Positions 29,112-38,388 of a stretch of 64,000 nucleotides of DNA are shown here, piece after piece; position 1 is the first letter of the stretch; every line of letters starts with the position of its first letter. The stretch comes from Methylobacterium oryzae (GTDB lineage Bacteria; Pseudomonadota; Alphaproteobacteria; Rhizobiales; Beijerinckiaceae), in NCBI RefSeq assembly GCF_021398735.1, contig NZ_CP090349.1, positions 3,739,001-3,803,000 on the forward strand. Reading direction: 5' to 3'. The notes beneath the pieces were generated by a model. It did not search any database. It was not told where the DNA came from and worked only from the letters and a program-made list of their open reading frames with translations. The position numbers and the translations under genes are program-made.

Positions 29112-30382
29112 GCCTCGCGCTGGGATGCGTCGCCGACGACTACACGGGCGCCTCGGACCTCGCCAACACGCTGACCAAGGCGGGTCTGCGCACGATCCAG
29201 ACCATCGGCGTGCCTGAGGACGGCCGGTCGCTGCCGGAGGCCGACGCTGTGGTGGTGGCCCTCAAGAGCCGCTCGATCCCCGCCGATCAGGCCGTGGCGC
29301 GCTCCCGCGAGGCGGAAGCCTGGCTGCGGGCCCGGGGCGCGGCCCACGTGATGTTCAAGGTCTGCTCGACCTTCGACTCCACCGATGTGGGCAATATCGG
29401 TCCCGTGATGGACGCCCTGCGGGCCGAGGCCGGCGAGACCGTCGCCCTCGTCACCCCGGCTTTCCCCGAGACGGGGCGGAGCGTCTACCAGGGCAACCTG
29501 TTCGTCGGTTCGGTGCCGCTGAACGAGAGCCCGCTCAAGGACCACCCGCTCAACCCGATGCGCGACGCCAACCTCGTGCGCGTGCTCGGGCGCCAGAGCG
29601 GCAGTCCCGTCGGCCTGATCGACACCGCCACGGTGGCGAGGGGCGCGGAGGCCGTGGCCGCCCGCCTCGACGCCCTCGCGCAGGAGGGCAAGGGCGCCGC
29701 CATCGCGGACGCGATCTTCGACAGCGACCTCGAGGTGCTCGGCCGGGCGATCGTCGGCCGCAAGTTCTCGGTGGGCGCGTCCGGCCTCGGCCTCGGCCTC
29801 GCCCGGGCGCTCGCGGCCGACGGGCGGGGAACCAAGGACGCCGCCGGCGCGGCCGTGGGCGAGCCGGTGGGCGGCGCCTCCGCCTGCCTCGCCGGCAGCT
29901 GCTCGCAGGCGACCCTCCAGCAGGTCGCCGCCGCGGAAACGATCATGCCGGTGCTGCGCCTCGACCCGGCGCGGCTGCTCGCGGGCGACGACGTGGTCGC
30001 TGAGGCCCTGGCCTTCGCGGACAAGCACTTGGCCTCGGGCCCGGTGCTGATCGCCACCTCGGCCCCGCCGGAGGCGGTGCGCGCGCTCCAGGCCGCCCAC
30101 GGCGTCGACGCGGCCGGCCACGCCATCGAGGCGGCGCTGGCAGCGATCGCCGAGGGCCTCGTCGCCCGCGGGGTGCGCCGGCTCGTGGTCGCCGGCGGCG
30201 AGACCTCCGGCGCGGTGGTCGACCGGCTGGGCCTCACGGCCTTCCTGCTCGGCCCCGAGATCGCCGCGGGTGTGCCGGTGCTGCGCACGGCGGGCCGGCC
30301 CGAGCCGATGCTGCTCGCCCTCAAATCCGGCAATTTCGGCGGCGCCGATTTCTTCGGCCGCGCCCTCGACATGATGGCCTGA
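29108..30382 (+). CDS. otnK: 3-oxo-tetronate 4-kinase (DUF1537 family)
   Basis: A 424-residue kinase of the two-domain DUF1537 fold. The start LGCVADDYTGASDLANTL carries the conserved D-D-x-T-G-A; VMFKVCSTFDSTDVGNIGPV and the C-terminal RLVVAGGETSGAVVDRLG are diagnostic. OtnK phosphorylates 3-oxo-tetronate at C4, giving the OtnC substrate. It overlaps otnI by four bases and precedes denD by 26 bases. Confidence 0.9.
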   Translation: MSLALGCVADDYTGASDLANTLTKAGLRTIQTIGVPEDGRSLPEADAVVVALKSRSIPADQAVARSREAEAWLRARGAAHVMFKVCSTFDSTDVGNIGPVMDALRAEAGETVALVTPAFPETGRSVYQGNLFVGSVPLNESPLKDHPLNPMRDANLVRVLGRQSGSPVGLIDTATVARGAEAVAARLDALAQEGKGAAIADAIFDSDLEVLGRAIVGRKFSVGASGLGLGLARALAADGRGTKDAAGAAVGEPVGGASACLAGSCSQATLQQVAAAETIMPVLRLDPARLLAGDDVVAEALAFADKHLASGPVLIATSAPPEAVRALQAAHGVDAAGHAIEAALAAIAEGLVARGVRRLVVAGGETSGAVVDRLGLTAFLLGPEIAAGVPVLRTAGRPEPMLLALKSGNFGGADFFGRALDMMA

Positions 30383-30408
30383 CGCCACAACCCGACGGGA
30401 GGTTTTCC

Positions 30409-31386
30409 ATGCACGCCCTGATTCTCGGCGCCGCCGGCATGATCGGCCGCCGCCTCGTGGACGCCCTGGTGGGGGATGGCCGGGTCGGCGGACAGCCGCT
30501 CACCGCCCTCACGCTCCTCGACGTGGTGCCGCCGTCGGCGCCCGAGGGCTTCTCCGGCCCGGTGCGGGCCGAGGCCGCCGACCTCACGGCGCCCGGCGCC
30601 GCCGAGGCCGCCATCGCCGAGCGGCCGGGGGTCATCTTCCACCTCGCCGCCGTGGTCTCCGGCGAGGCCGAGGCGAACCTCGAGCTGGGCTACCGGGTCA
30701 ACCTCGACGGCACCCGCCTGCTCCTCGACGCGATCCGGGCGGCCAGCGCGGCGGACGGATACCGGCCGAAGCTGGTCTTTACCTCCTCGCTCGCGGTGTT
30801 CGGGCCGCCCTTCCCCAAGGTCATCCCGGACGACTACATCCTGCGCCCGGCCTCCTCCTACGGGGTCCAGAAGGCCATGGGCGAGCTGATGCTCGCCGAC
30901 TACGCGCGCCGCGGCTTCCTCGACGGGATCGGCCTGCGGCTACCGACGATCTGCGTGCGGCCGGGCAAGCCCAACAAGGCGGCCTCGGGCTTCTTCTCGG
31001 GCATCATCCGCGAGCCGCTCGCCGGCCAGGAGGCGATCCTGCCGGTGCCCGACACGGTCCGGCACTGGTTCGCCAGCCCCGCGGCGGCGGTGGGCTTCCT
31101 CACCCACGCGGCCGGACTCGATCTCGCGGCGATCGGCCCGCGGATCAGCCTGACCATGCCGGGCGTCTCGGCGACGGTGGCGGAGGAGATCGAGGCCCTG
31201 CGGCGCGCGGCGGGCGACAAGGCCGTGGCGCTGATCCGGCGCGAACCCGACGCCACCATCGCGCGGATCGTCGGCTCCTGGCCGGAGGCGTTCGAGCCGG
31301 AGGCCGCCCTGGCCCTGGGCTTCCAGGCGGATGAATCCTTCGACGCGATCGTGGCCCAGCACGTGGCCGAGTTCCACGGGGGCTGA
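30409..31386 (+). CDS. denD: D-erythronate dehydrogenase
   Basis: A 325-residue extended short-chain dehydrogenase. NAD motif LGAAGMIGRRL at residues 6-16, the Tyr/Lys pair in SSYGVQKAMGE, and KLVFTSSLAVFGPPFP are as in DenD of erythronate pathways, which oxidises D-erythronate to 2-oxo-tetronate. With ltnD in the same operon, the host can probably use both L-threonate and D-erythronate. GGAGG lies before the ATG. It converges with the vapC gene only four bases away. Confidence 0.87.
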   Translation: MHALILGAAGMIGRRLVDALVGDGRVGGQPLTALTLLDVVPPSAPEGFSGPVRAEAADLTAPGAAEAAIAERPGVIFHLAAVVSGEAEANLELGYRVNLDGTRLLLDAIRAASAADGYRPKLVFTSSLAVFGPPFPKVIPDDYILRPASSYGVQKAMGELMLADYARRGFLDGIGLRLPTICVRPGKPNKAASGFFSGIIREPLAGQEAILPVPDTVRHWFASPAAAVGFLTHAAGLDLAAIGPRISLTMPGVSATVAEEIEALRRAAGDKAVALIRREPDATIARIVGSWPEAFEPEAALALGFQADESFDAIVAQHVAEFHGG

Positions 31387-31390
31387 AGCC

Positions 31391-31792
31391 TCAGGCGAGG
31401 GCGGAGTGGATGTCGGTCTGCGGGAAATCGTCGCCGACATAGAGCAGCGGCACGCCGTGCACCTGTGCGCAGGCATAGGCGAAGCAGTCGCCGAGGTTCA
31501 GGCGCGCCGGGTGGCGGCCCTTGCCGTAGCGGGCATGGGCCGCAACGGCGATGCGGATTTCGGCAAGGCCGAGGGAGGCCATCCCGATACCGACCGTCTC
31601 GCGGAAGCTGTTCACGAGTCTCTCGGCGGTCTCAGGCGGCAGCGACCGAATGCGAGCCACCGCCATGACAGCCTCGAACTGGGCGAGGGCGCTGGTCAGA
31701 CGATGCGGAGCTTGGCGGAGACAATCTGCCACCCGTTCATATCCCTGCTCCTGGCACAGGATCGCCACCAGCGCCGAGGCATCGATGAACAT
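31391..31792 (-). CDS. vapC: VapC-type PIN domain toxin
   Basis: A 133-residue PIN ribonuclease. The acidic active-site residues are Asp4 (MFIDAS), Glu40, Asp102 (LNLGDCFAYA) and Asp121 (YVGDDF). VapC toxins cleave tRNA or rRNA and are held by VapB. The start codon overlaps the antitoxin stop by one base (TGATG), the usual translational coupling. It converges on denD. Confidence 0.92.
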   Translation of the reverse strand: MFIDASALVAILCQEQGYERVADCLRQAPHRLTSALAQFEAVMAVARIRSLPPETAERLVNSFRETVGIGMASLGLAEIRIAVAAHARYGKGRHPARLNLGDCFAYACAQVHGVPLLYVGDDFPQTDIHSALA

Positions 31793-32031
31793 CAGTCCTC
31801 ATAGAGGCTGTCGTAGAAGGTCTTGTCGGCCTTGAGGCCGGTCTTCGGGTAGGCGGCAAGGGCCTCCTGTATCGGGCGGATCTTCTCCAGAAATTCAGTC
31901 AGCGACTCTTCCCGCCGATCCAGCTCGTTCTGAAGCGCGATCCGCACCGCCTCGGTCTTGCTCACGCCGGCCCGCGATGCCAGCTTCTCGGCCAGCTGAT
32001 TCACCACTTCGCTGCGGATGTTGAGCGGCAC
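31792..32031 (-). CDS. vapB: VapB-type antitoxin
   Basis: A 79-residue antitoxin. The N-terminal MPLNIRSEVVNQLAEKLASR ... SKTEAVRIALQNEL is a ribbon-helix-helix of the PSK/Rv0623 type, and the acidic C-terminus (KADKTFYDSLYED) would wrap the toxin. Starts with GTG at 32031, with GGAGG six bases before. That site directly abuts one arm of the operator at 32042-32070. Confidence 0.9.
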   Translation of the reverse strand: MPLNIRSEVVNQLAEKLASRAGVSKTEAVRIALQNELDRREESLTEFLEKIRPIQEALAAYPKTGLKADKTFYDSLYED

Positions 32032-32041
32032 GATCGCCTCC

Positions 32042-32070
32042 GTGTAGACAGCTGAGGCTAGTGTCTACAC
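32042..32070. promoter_or_regulatory. Inverted-repeat operator of the vapBC operon
   Basis: GTGTAGACA and TGTCTACAC are perfect inverted 9-base arms separated by 11 bases. The site begins 11 bases upstream of the vapB start codon and 45 bases upstream of recQ on the other strand. VapBC complexes usually bind such repeats at their own promoter, so autoregulation is likely; an effect on recQ is possible. Only the repeat itself is observed. Confidence 0.75.
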
Positions 32071-32114
32071 ATCCGCGCCGCAAGCCCGGTGCAGACACCC
32101 GATCAAGGATCCCG

Positions 32115-33956
32115 ATGACCCGCCTCGACGAGGCCCGCGCCGCGCTGAAGAAGACGTTCGGCTACGAGGATTTCCGCCCCGGCCAGGACGAGGTGATCGG
32201 CGCGGTGCTCGACGGGACCGACGTGTTCGCCGTGATGCCCACGGGCTCGGGCAAGTCGATGACCTACCAGCTCCCGGCGCTGGTCGATCCGGGGCTCACC
32301 GTGGTGGTCTCGCCGCTGATCGCGCTGATGCACGATCAGGTCCAGCAGATGCGCAGCGTCGGCATCCGCGCCGCGACCCTGAACTCGACGGTCGGGGAAT
32401 CCGAGTCCCGCGAGACGTGGCGCGCCCTGCGCTCCGGCGACCTGCGACTGCTGTTCGTCTCCCCCGAGCGCCTGCTGATGGACGGCTGCATGGACGCCCT
32501 GCGCGGCGCCGGCGTCCGGCGGCTGGCCGTCGACGAGGCCCACTGCGTCTCGCAGTGGGGGCACGATTTCCGGCCCGAGTACCGGGAGATCGCTCGCGCC
32601 CGGACGGCGCTGGGCAACGTCCAGACCCTGGCGCTCACCGCCACCGCCGACGCCGCGACCCGCGCCGAGATCGCCGAGCGCCTGTTCCCGCAGGACCGGC
32701 CCCCGAAGATCTTCGTCCACTCCTTCGACCGGCCGAACATCCGGCTGACCTTCCAGCCCAAGGACAACCCGGCCCGGCAGATCGAGCGGTTCCTGAAGCA
32801 CCGGCGCGCGGAGAGTGGGATCATCTACTGCTCGTCGCGCAAGCGCACCGAGCAGCTGGCCGAGACCCTCCGGAAGGACGGGTTCGACGCCCTGCCCTAT
32901 CATGCCGGTCTCGACCAGGCGACGCGGATGGCGAACCAGGACCGGTTTCTGCAGGAAGACGGGGTGGTGATGACCGCCACCGTCGCCTTCGGCATGGGCA
33001 TCAACAAGCCGGACGTGCGCTTCGTCTGCCACGCCGACATGCCCAACAACGTCGAGGGCTACTATCAGGAGATTGGCCGCGCCGGCCGCGACGGGCTGCC
33101 CGCCGACACCCTGACCCTCTACGGCCTCGACGACATGGCGCTCCGCCGCCGCCAGATCGACGAGAAGGAGATCTCCGACGACCGCCGCCGGGTCGAGCGG
33201 CGCAAGCTCGAGGCGATGATCACCCTGTGCGAGGGCGCCACCTGCCGCCGCCAGTCGCTGCTCGCCTATTTCGGCGAGTCGAGCGGTGCTTGCGGCCGCT
33301 GCGACCTGTGCCGCGGCGGCGTCACCCTCGTGGACGGGACAGTCCCGGCCCAGAAGATCCTGTCGGCGATCGTGCGCACCGGCCAGCGCTTCGGCGCGGC
33401 CTATATCTGCGACGTGGTCCACGGGAAGGAGAGCGACCAGATCCGCCGCAACGGCCACGCGAGCCTCAAGACCTTCGGGGTCGGGGCGGACAAGCCGGTG
33501 GCGGCGTGGCGGGCGATCCTGCGCCAGCTCTTCGCCGCCGGGGCGATCGCCGAGAACGCCGACGGCTACGGCGGCCTTTCCATGACCGAGAAGGGCGAGG
33601 CGATCCTGTTCGGCCGGGAGCCGGTCCAGCTCCGCCCCGATCCGGAGCCGAAGACCGAGTCCCGCGAGCGCCGCCGGGCCGCCGCCCGCGAGGACGGCGA
33701 GATCGCCCTCTCGGAGACCGACGAGGCGCTGTTCCAGCACCTGCGCGGCCTGCGCGCCACGCTCGCCCGGGCCGAGGGCATCGCGGCCTTCATGGTCTTC
33801 CCGGACCGGACCCTCATCGAGATGGCCCGCCAGAAGCCCGTCGATCTCTGGGCGCTGCGCACCGTCCACGGGGTCGGCGAGCGCAAGCGCGAGGCCTACG
33901 GCGACAGGTTCGTGGCCGCGATCGCCGATTTTCTGGCCCATCCGCCCGCGGCGTGA
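32115..33956 (+). CDS. recQ: ATP-dependent DNA helicase RecQ
   Basis: A 613-residue 3'-5' helicase. Walker A MPTGSGKS with Lys47, the DEAH box at 140-143 (VDEAHCVSQWGHDFRPEY), helicase motif VI QEIGRAGRDG, a zinc-binding four-cysteine region (TLCEGATCRR ... CGRCDLC), a winged-helix domain and a C-terminal HRDC domain (about residues 530-610). The ATG at 32115 gives the usual N-terminus. It is divergent from vapBC. Confidence 0.97.
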   Translation: MTRLDEARAALKKTFGYEDFRPGQDEVIGAVLDGTDVFAVMPTGSGKSMTYQLPALVDPGLTVVVSPLIALMHDQVQQMRSVGIRAATLNSTVGESESRETWRALRSGDLRLLFVSPERLLMDGCMDALRGAGVRRLAVDEAHCVSQWGHDFRPEYREIARARTALGNVQTLALTATADAATRAEIAERLFPQDRPPKIFVHSFDRPNIRLTFQPKDNPARQIERFLKHRRAESGIIYCSSRKRTEQLAETLRKDGFDALPYHAGLDQATRMANQDRFLQEDGVVMTATVAFGMGINKPDVRFVCHADMPNNVEGYYQEIGRAGRDGLPADTLTLYGLDDMALRRRQIDEKEISDDRRRVERRKLEAMITLCEGATCRRQSLLAYFGESSGACGRCDLCRGGVTLVDGTVPAQKILSAIVRTGQRFGAAYICDVVHGKESDQIRRNGHASLKTFGVGADKPVAAWRAILRQLFAAGAIAENADGYGGLSMTEKGEAILFGREPVQLRPDPEPKTESRERRRAAAREDGEIALSETDEALFQHLRGLRATLARAEGIAAFMVFPDRTLIEMARQKPVDLWALRTVHGVGERKREAYGDRFVAAIADFLAHPPAA

Positions 33957-34110
33957 CCGGCACCCATACACGGCGAGCCGTGCCGGCGTATTGCAACGCG
34001 GTGGCGGAACGCACTAATCCGTCACCGTCGCCGCGCGCGGCCCGGTTCGGGTCGCGCATCGGGTCGAGGGCCCTGCCGGGGCTCCCGGACCGCCCTCGTC
34101 GAGACCGCCC

Positions 34111-36336
34111 ATGTTCCGCAACGACGTTCCGATCACCCCCGAGCTCGTGGCCCAGCACGGCCTGACGCCGGACGAGTACGAGCGCTTCCGCGGCCTGATC
34201 GGGCGCGACCCGACGCTGACCGAGCTCGGCATCGTCTCGGCGATGTGGAACGAGCACTGTTCCTACAAGTCCTCCCGCAAGCACCTGCGCGGGCTGCCGA
34301 CCTCGGCGCCGTGGGTGATCCAGGGGCCGGGCGAGAATGCGGGCGTCATCGACATCGGCGATGGCCACGCCTGCGTCTTCAAGATGGAGAGCCACAACCA
34401 CCCGAGCTACATCGAGCCCTACCAGGGCGCGGCGACCGGGGTCGGCGGCATCCTGCGCGACGTCTTCACCATGGGCGCGCGGCCGATCGCGGCGCTCAAC
34501 GCCCTGCGCTTCGGCTCCCCCGACCATCCGCGCACGCGCGCCCTCGTCTCGGGCGTGGTCGCGGGCGTCGGCGGCTACGGCAACTCCTTCGGCGTGCCGA
34601 CGGTCGGCGGCCTGACCGGCTTCCACAAGCGCTACGACGGCAACATCCTGGTCAACGCCATGGCTGTGGGCCTCGCCCGCACCGACGGGATCTTCTACGC
34701 GGCCGCCGCCGGCGTCGGGAACCCGATCGTCTATCTCGGCTCCAAGACCGGCCGCGACGGTATCCACGGCGCCACCATGGCGTCGGCCGAGTTCGACGAG
34801 GAATCCGAGTCGAAGCGCCCGACCGTGCAGGTCGGCGATCCCTTCGCCGAAAAGCTGCTGCTGGAGGCCTGCCTGGAGCTGATGGCCTCCGGCGCGGTCA
34901 TCGCCATCCAGGACATGGGCGCGGCGGGCCTCACCTGCTCGGCGGTGGAGATGGGCGCCAAGGGCGACCTCGGCGTCGAGCTCGACATCGACAAGGTGCC
35001 GGCCCGCGAGGAGGGCATGACGCCCTACGAGATGATGCTCTCGGAGAGCCAGGAGCGCATGCTCATGGTGCTCAAGCCCGGCATGGAGGCCGAGGCCGAA
35101 GCCATCTTCGTGAAGTGGGGACTCGACTTCGCGGTGATCGGCCGGACCACCGACACGCTGCGCTTCGTGATCAAATGGCACGGTGAGACCGTGGCCGACC
35201 TGCCGATCAAGGAGCTCGGCGACGAGGCCCCGCTCTACGACCGGCCGCATCTGGCCAACACGCACCAGCCGGTGATCGCGGCCGCCGATGTGGCGGCCCC
35301 GGCCTCGCTCACCGACGCGCTGAAGCGCCTCGTCGGCTCCCCCGACCTCGCCTCGAAGCGCTGGGTCTTCGAGCAGTACGACCACTTCATCCTCGGCAAC
35401 ACCGTCCAGAAGCCCGGCGGCGACGCCGCCATCGTGCGGGTCGAGGACGGGCCGAAGGGCCTCGCGCTCACCTGCGACGTGACCCCGCGCTACTGCGAGG
35501 CCGACCCGGTCGAGGGCGGCCGGCAGGCCGTGGCCGAGGCGTGGCGCAACATCACGGCGGTCGGCGCCAAGCCGCTCGCCATCACCGACAACCTGAACTT
35601 CGGCAACCCGGAAAAACCCGAGGTCATGGGCCAGCTCGTCGGCTGCCTCCAGGGCATCGGCGAGGCCTGCCGGGCGCTGGACTTCCCGGTCGTGTCGGGC
35701 AACGTCTCGCTCTACAACGAGACCAACGGCGTCGGCATCCTGCCGACCCCGACCATCGGCGGTGTCGGCGTGCTGGACGACGTGGCGCGCCACGCGACCA
35801 TCGCCCTGAAGCGCGAAGGCGACGTGCTGGTGCTGATCGGGGACAGCGAGGGCTGGCTCGGCCAGTCGGCCTACCTGTCGGTGATCGAGGGTCGCGAGGA
35901 GGGGGCGCCGCCGCCCGTCGACCTCGCCCTGGAACGCCGCAACGGCGACTTCGTCCGCGGCCTGATCCAGGCCGGCACCGTCGACACGGTCCACGACCTC
36001 GCGGATGGCGGCCTCGCCGTCGCGCTCGCCGAGATGGCCATGGCGGGCCGGATCGGCGCGGCGCTCTCCGACGTGCCGGTGGACCTGCCGGCCCACGCCT
36101 ACCTCTTCGGCGAGGACCAGGGCCGCTACCTGCTGGCGGTGCGGCCGGAAACGGCCACCGATCTCCTAGCGGCCGCCGCGGCCCAGGGCGTGGCCGCGGC
36201 CTCGGTCGGCGTCGCCGGCTCCGACCGTTTGACCCTGCCGGGCGGCGAGACCATATCGCTCGCCGACCTGAATGCGGCGCACGAGGGCTGGCTGCCCGAC
36301 TACATGGCGAGCCAACCGGCCGCGCCGGCCGCCTGA
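34111..36336 (+). CDS. purL: Phosphoribosylformylglycinamidine synthase subunit PurL
   Basis: A 741-residue small-type PurL, the ATP-dependent synthetase that makes FGAM in purine synthesis together with PurQ and Pur[44 protein letters not shown] and [15 protein letters not shown] are signature blocks. It heads purL-bolA-DUF29-grxD. purQ and purS are not in the window. Confidence 0.97.
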   Translation: MFRNDVPITPELVAQHGLTPDEYERFRGLIGRDPTLTELGIVSAMWNEHCSYKSSRKHLRGLPTSAPWVIQGPGENAGVIDIGDGHACVFKMESHNHPSYIEPYQGAATGVGGILRDVFTMGARPIAALNALRFGSPDHPRTRALVSGVVAGVGGYGNSFGVPTVGGLTGFHKRYDGNILVNAMAVGLARTDGIFYAAAAGVGNPIVYLGSKTGRDGIHGATMASAEFDEESESKRPTVQVGDPFAEKLLLEACLELMASGAVIAIQDMGAAGLTCSAVEMGAKGDLGVELDIDKVPAREEGMTPYEMMLSESQERMLMVLKPGMEAEAEAIFVKWGLDFAVIGRTTDTLRFVIKWHGETVADLPIKELGDEAPLYDRPHLANTHQPVIAAADVAAPASLTDALKRLVGSPDLASKRWVFEQYDHFILGNTVQKPGGDAAIVRVEDGPKGLALTCDVTPRYCEADPVEGGRQAVAEAWRNITAVGAKPLAITDNLNFGNPEKPEVMGQLVGCLQGIGEACRALDFPVVSGNVSLYNETNGVGILPTPTIGGVGVLDDVARHATIALKREGDVLVLIGDSEGWLGQSAYLSVIEGREEGAPPPVDLALERRNGDFVRGLIQAGTVDTVHDLADGGLAVALAEMAMAGRIGAALSDVPVDLPAHAYLFGEDQGRYLLAVRPETATDLLAAAAAQGVAAASVGVAGSDRLTLPGGETISLADLNAAHEGWLPDYMASQPAAPAA

Positions 36337-36362
36337 GCCCCGTTCTGACGAGGAGTTTCCCG

Positions 36363-36599
36363 ATGCCGATGGATGCGGGCGAGATCGAGCGCATGATCCG
36401 CGAGGCCCTGCCGGACGCGCAGGTGGAGATCCGCGACCTCGCGGGCGACGGCGACCACTACGCCGCCACCGTCCTGTCGGCGGCCTTCAAGGGCAAGACC
36501 CGGGTGGCGCAGCACCAGATGGTCTACGGCGCCCTCCAGGGCCGGATGGGCGGCGTGCTCCACGCCCTTGCGCTGACCACGGGCGTCCCGCAGGATTGA
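36363..36599 (+). CDS. BolA family protein
   Basis: A 78-residue class II KH-like protein. MIREALPDAQVEIRDLAGDGDHYAATVLSAAF and the conserved His in RVAQHQMVYGAL are the family features. In alphaproteobacteria this BolA/IbaG-type gene is usually next to grxD, and the two proteins form Fe-S-bridged complexes. It follows purL by 26 bases. GGAG lies before the ATG. Confidence 0.93.
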   Translation: MPMDAGEIERMIREALPDAQVEIRDLAGDGDHYAATVLSAAFKGKTRVAQHQMVYGALQGRMGGVLHALALTTGVPQD

Positions 36600-36622
36600 G
36601 CCTTCTCGCGGGAGCGCTCCCG

Positions 36623-37117
36623 ATGGACCGACCGAGTCTCTACGACGACGACATCGTGACCTGGGCCGAGGAGCAGGCGGCGGCCCTGCGCGCGCTGGCC
36701 GAACGGCCTGAGCTGTCGAACGCGGTCGATTGGGAGAACGTTGCCGAGGAGATCGAGAGCGTTGGTCGTTCGCATCTGCGGGCCGTCGAAGGTCTGCTGA
36801 TCCAGACGCTCGCCCACCTCCTCAAGCGCGCATCCGCCCCGCTCGCGCCGGCCAGCCTGCACTGGCGGGAGGAGATCGCGACCTTCCAGATCACCGCCCG
36901 GAACACCTACGAAGCGTCGATGCGGCAAAGGCTGAACTGGAACAGGATCTGGAAATCGGCCGTCACGGCGGCCGAGGCTGGTCTTAGCGCCTATGGGAAC
37001 GCGCTGCTCCCGGGGCTGCCGGAGGCCTGCCCGTTCCGTCCTGAGGATCTGCTGACCGAGACTTTCGATATTGAGCGCGCCCTTCGCACGATCGCTACAT
37101 CGGTTGCGCGCCGCTGA
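36623..37117 (+). CDS. DUF29 domain protein
   Basis: A 164-residue helical protein. The start SLYDDDIVTWAEEQAAALRAL and WENVAEEIESVGRSHLRAVEGLL are the DUF29 signature. The function is unknown; the family is widespread in cyanobacteria and alphaproteobacteria. It sits between bolA and grxD, where most relatives have nothing, and has slightly less extreme codon use than its neighbours. Confidence 0.85.
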   Translation: MDRPSLYDDDIVTWAEEQAAALRALAERPELSNAVDWENVAEEIESVGRSHLRAVEGLLIQTLAHLLKRASAPLAPASLHWREEIATFQITARNTYEASMRQRLNWNRIWKSAVTAAEAGLSAYGNALLPGLPEACPFRPEDLLTETFDIERALRTIATSVARR

Positions 37118-37156
37118 CTCAGACCTCACATACGACCGACGAACAAGGACAGAGCG

Positions 37157-37495
37157 ATGACCGACGTCAACACGACCATCCAGAACGAGATCGCCTCCCA
37201 GGACGTGGTGGTGTTCATGAAGGGTACGCCGCAGATGCCGCAATGCGGCTTCTCGGGGCAGGTGGTGCAAATCCTCAACTACCTCGGCGTGCCGTTCAAG
37301 GGCGTGAATGTCCTGGCCGATCAGGAGATCCGGGAGGGCATCAAGGCCTTCTCGAACTGGCCGACCATCCCGCAGATCTACGTGAAGGGCGAGTTCGTCG
37401 GCGGCTGCGACATCACCCGCGAGATGTTCCAGTCGGGCGAGCTGCAGACTTTCCTGTCCGAGAAGGGCGTGCCGGTGAAGACCGCCGCCGCCTGA
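37157..37495 (+). CDS. grxD: Monothiol glutaredoxin (Grx4/GrxD)
   Basis: A 112-residue monothiol glutaredoxin with the active-site CGFS (Cys30-Ser33) in [17 protein letters not shown] and the later [19 protein letters not shown] glutathione-binding loop. These proteins carry [2Fe-2S] clusters for transfer or storage, often with BolA, encoded two genes upstream. Followed by a clear terminator. Confidence 0.96.
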   Translation: MTDVNTTIQNEIASQDVVVFMKGTPQMPQCGFSGQVVQILNYLGVPFKGVNVLADQEIREGIKAFSNWPTIPQIYVKGEFVGGCDITREMFQSGELQTFLSEKGVPVKTAAA

Positions 37496-37523
37496 CTCTT
37501 TCGAGACTCGGCACATTGGATGA

Positions 37524-37546
37524 GGGCGCCCGCGGGCGCCCTTTTT
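37524..37546 (+). terminator. Rho-independent terminator of the purL-bolA-DUF29-grxD unit
   Basis: The palindrome GGGCGCCCGCGGGCGCCC at 37524-37541 forms a GC hairpin, followed directly by TTTTT (37542-37546). It stands 28 bases after the grxD stop. Confidence 0.9.
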
Positions 37547-37553
37547 CGTGCCC

Positions 37554-37642
37554 GTCTTTGCGAGCGGAGCGAAGCAATCCAGGGCAGCGCGAGCTCGGCG
37601 GGCGTGGCGCCGCTGGATTGCTTCGCTGCGCTCGCAAAGACG
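37554..37642. repeat. Palindromic interspersed repeat, family 1 copy B
   Basis: The best-preserved copy: the 27 bases starting GTCTTTGCGAGCG pair with the last 27 (ending CTCGCAAAGAC) with a single mismatch, around a short GC-rich centre. It fills the gap between grxD's terminator and the converging methyltransferase gene. Confidence 0.9.
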
Positions 37643-37651
37643 GCGAATGGA

Positions 37652-38308
37652 TCAGCGCGGCTCCCGCGCGACGAACAGCGCCACGCAGCCGACGACCGTG
37701 ATCTCGACCGACCTGAAGCGCCGGTCCAGCGCCGCGCGCAGGTCCGGCAGGGTGTCGGCGGCGTTCGAGAACACCCCCTTGCGGTTGTAGACCCGCATCA
37801 GCGCCCGCGCCGCGCCCGTGGTCGGGACGCCGGCCGCGAGGATCGTGGCGCCGAACACCACGCCGTCATCGGCCAGGCACGGTCGCACCGTGTCGAAGGC
37901 CCTCGCCTTCGCGGCGATGTCGCCCGGCAGGCAGTGCAGCAGGTAGGTCATCCCGATCGAGTCGAACGGCGCGATGCCGGTGGCCGGGGCGACGAGCACG
38001 TCGACCCGGTAGGTCTCGGGCCGGTAGCGCGCGATCCGGTCGGCCGCGAAGGTGAGGCTGTCGGCGTTGAGGTCCATCAGGCCGACCCGCGGCGCGGGCG
38101 CCGGGAACCGGCATCGGTCGAGGTACCAGCCGGTCCCGACCCCGACGTCGAGATGCGCGAGGCCTGCGTGCCGGTCGTAGAGATCGAGGATCCGCGCCGT
38201 GGGGCAGCGCCAGATCAGCGGGTTCGACAGGCGCAGCACGACAAGGTTGTAGATCTGCAGCGTCCGCGGATTGTAGATCGCCTGCCCGGCTCGGGTGTCG
38301 GTCGCCAT
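37652..38308 (-). CDS. Class I SAM-dependent methyltransferase
   Basis: A 218-residue Rossmann-type methyltransferase. The SAM-binding glycine motif is [12 protein letters not shown] at about 54-65, followed by the acidic residue in LMDLNADSL; the post-I and IV regions ([12 protein letters not shown]) follow. The substrate is unknown. It is divergent from rlmN and its stop lies 10 bases from a family 1 repeat. Confidence 0.85.
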   Translation of the reverse strand: MATDTRAGQAIYNPRTLQIYNLVVLRLSNPLIWRCPTARILDLYDRHAGLAHLDVGVGTGWYLDRCRFPAPAPRVGLMDLNADSLTFAADRIARYRPETYRVDVLVAPATGIAPFDSIGMTYLLHCLPGDIAAKARAFDTVRPCLADDGVVFGATILAAGVPTTGAARALMRVYNRKGVFSNAADTLPDLRAALDRRFRSVEITVVGCVALFVAREPR

Positions 38309-38388
38309 GGCTCTCCGTCAGGGCCCCTGTGGGCGGCACGCATTCGCCTTCGCCGCCGCGATCGCCTATATCAGACCCTTTCCAACGT

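Noticed and set aside
31391..32031. The PIN-domain gene as an orphan nuclease
   Set aside because: It is coupled to an RHH antitoxin by a TGATG overlap and has an operator, so it is an ordinary VapBC module.
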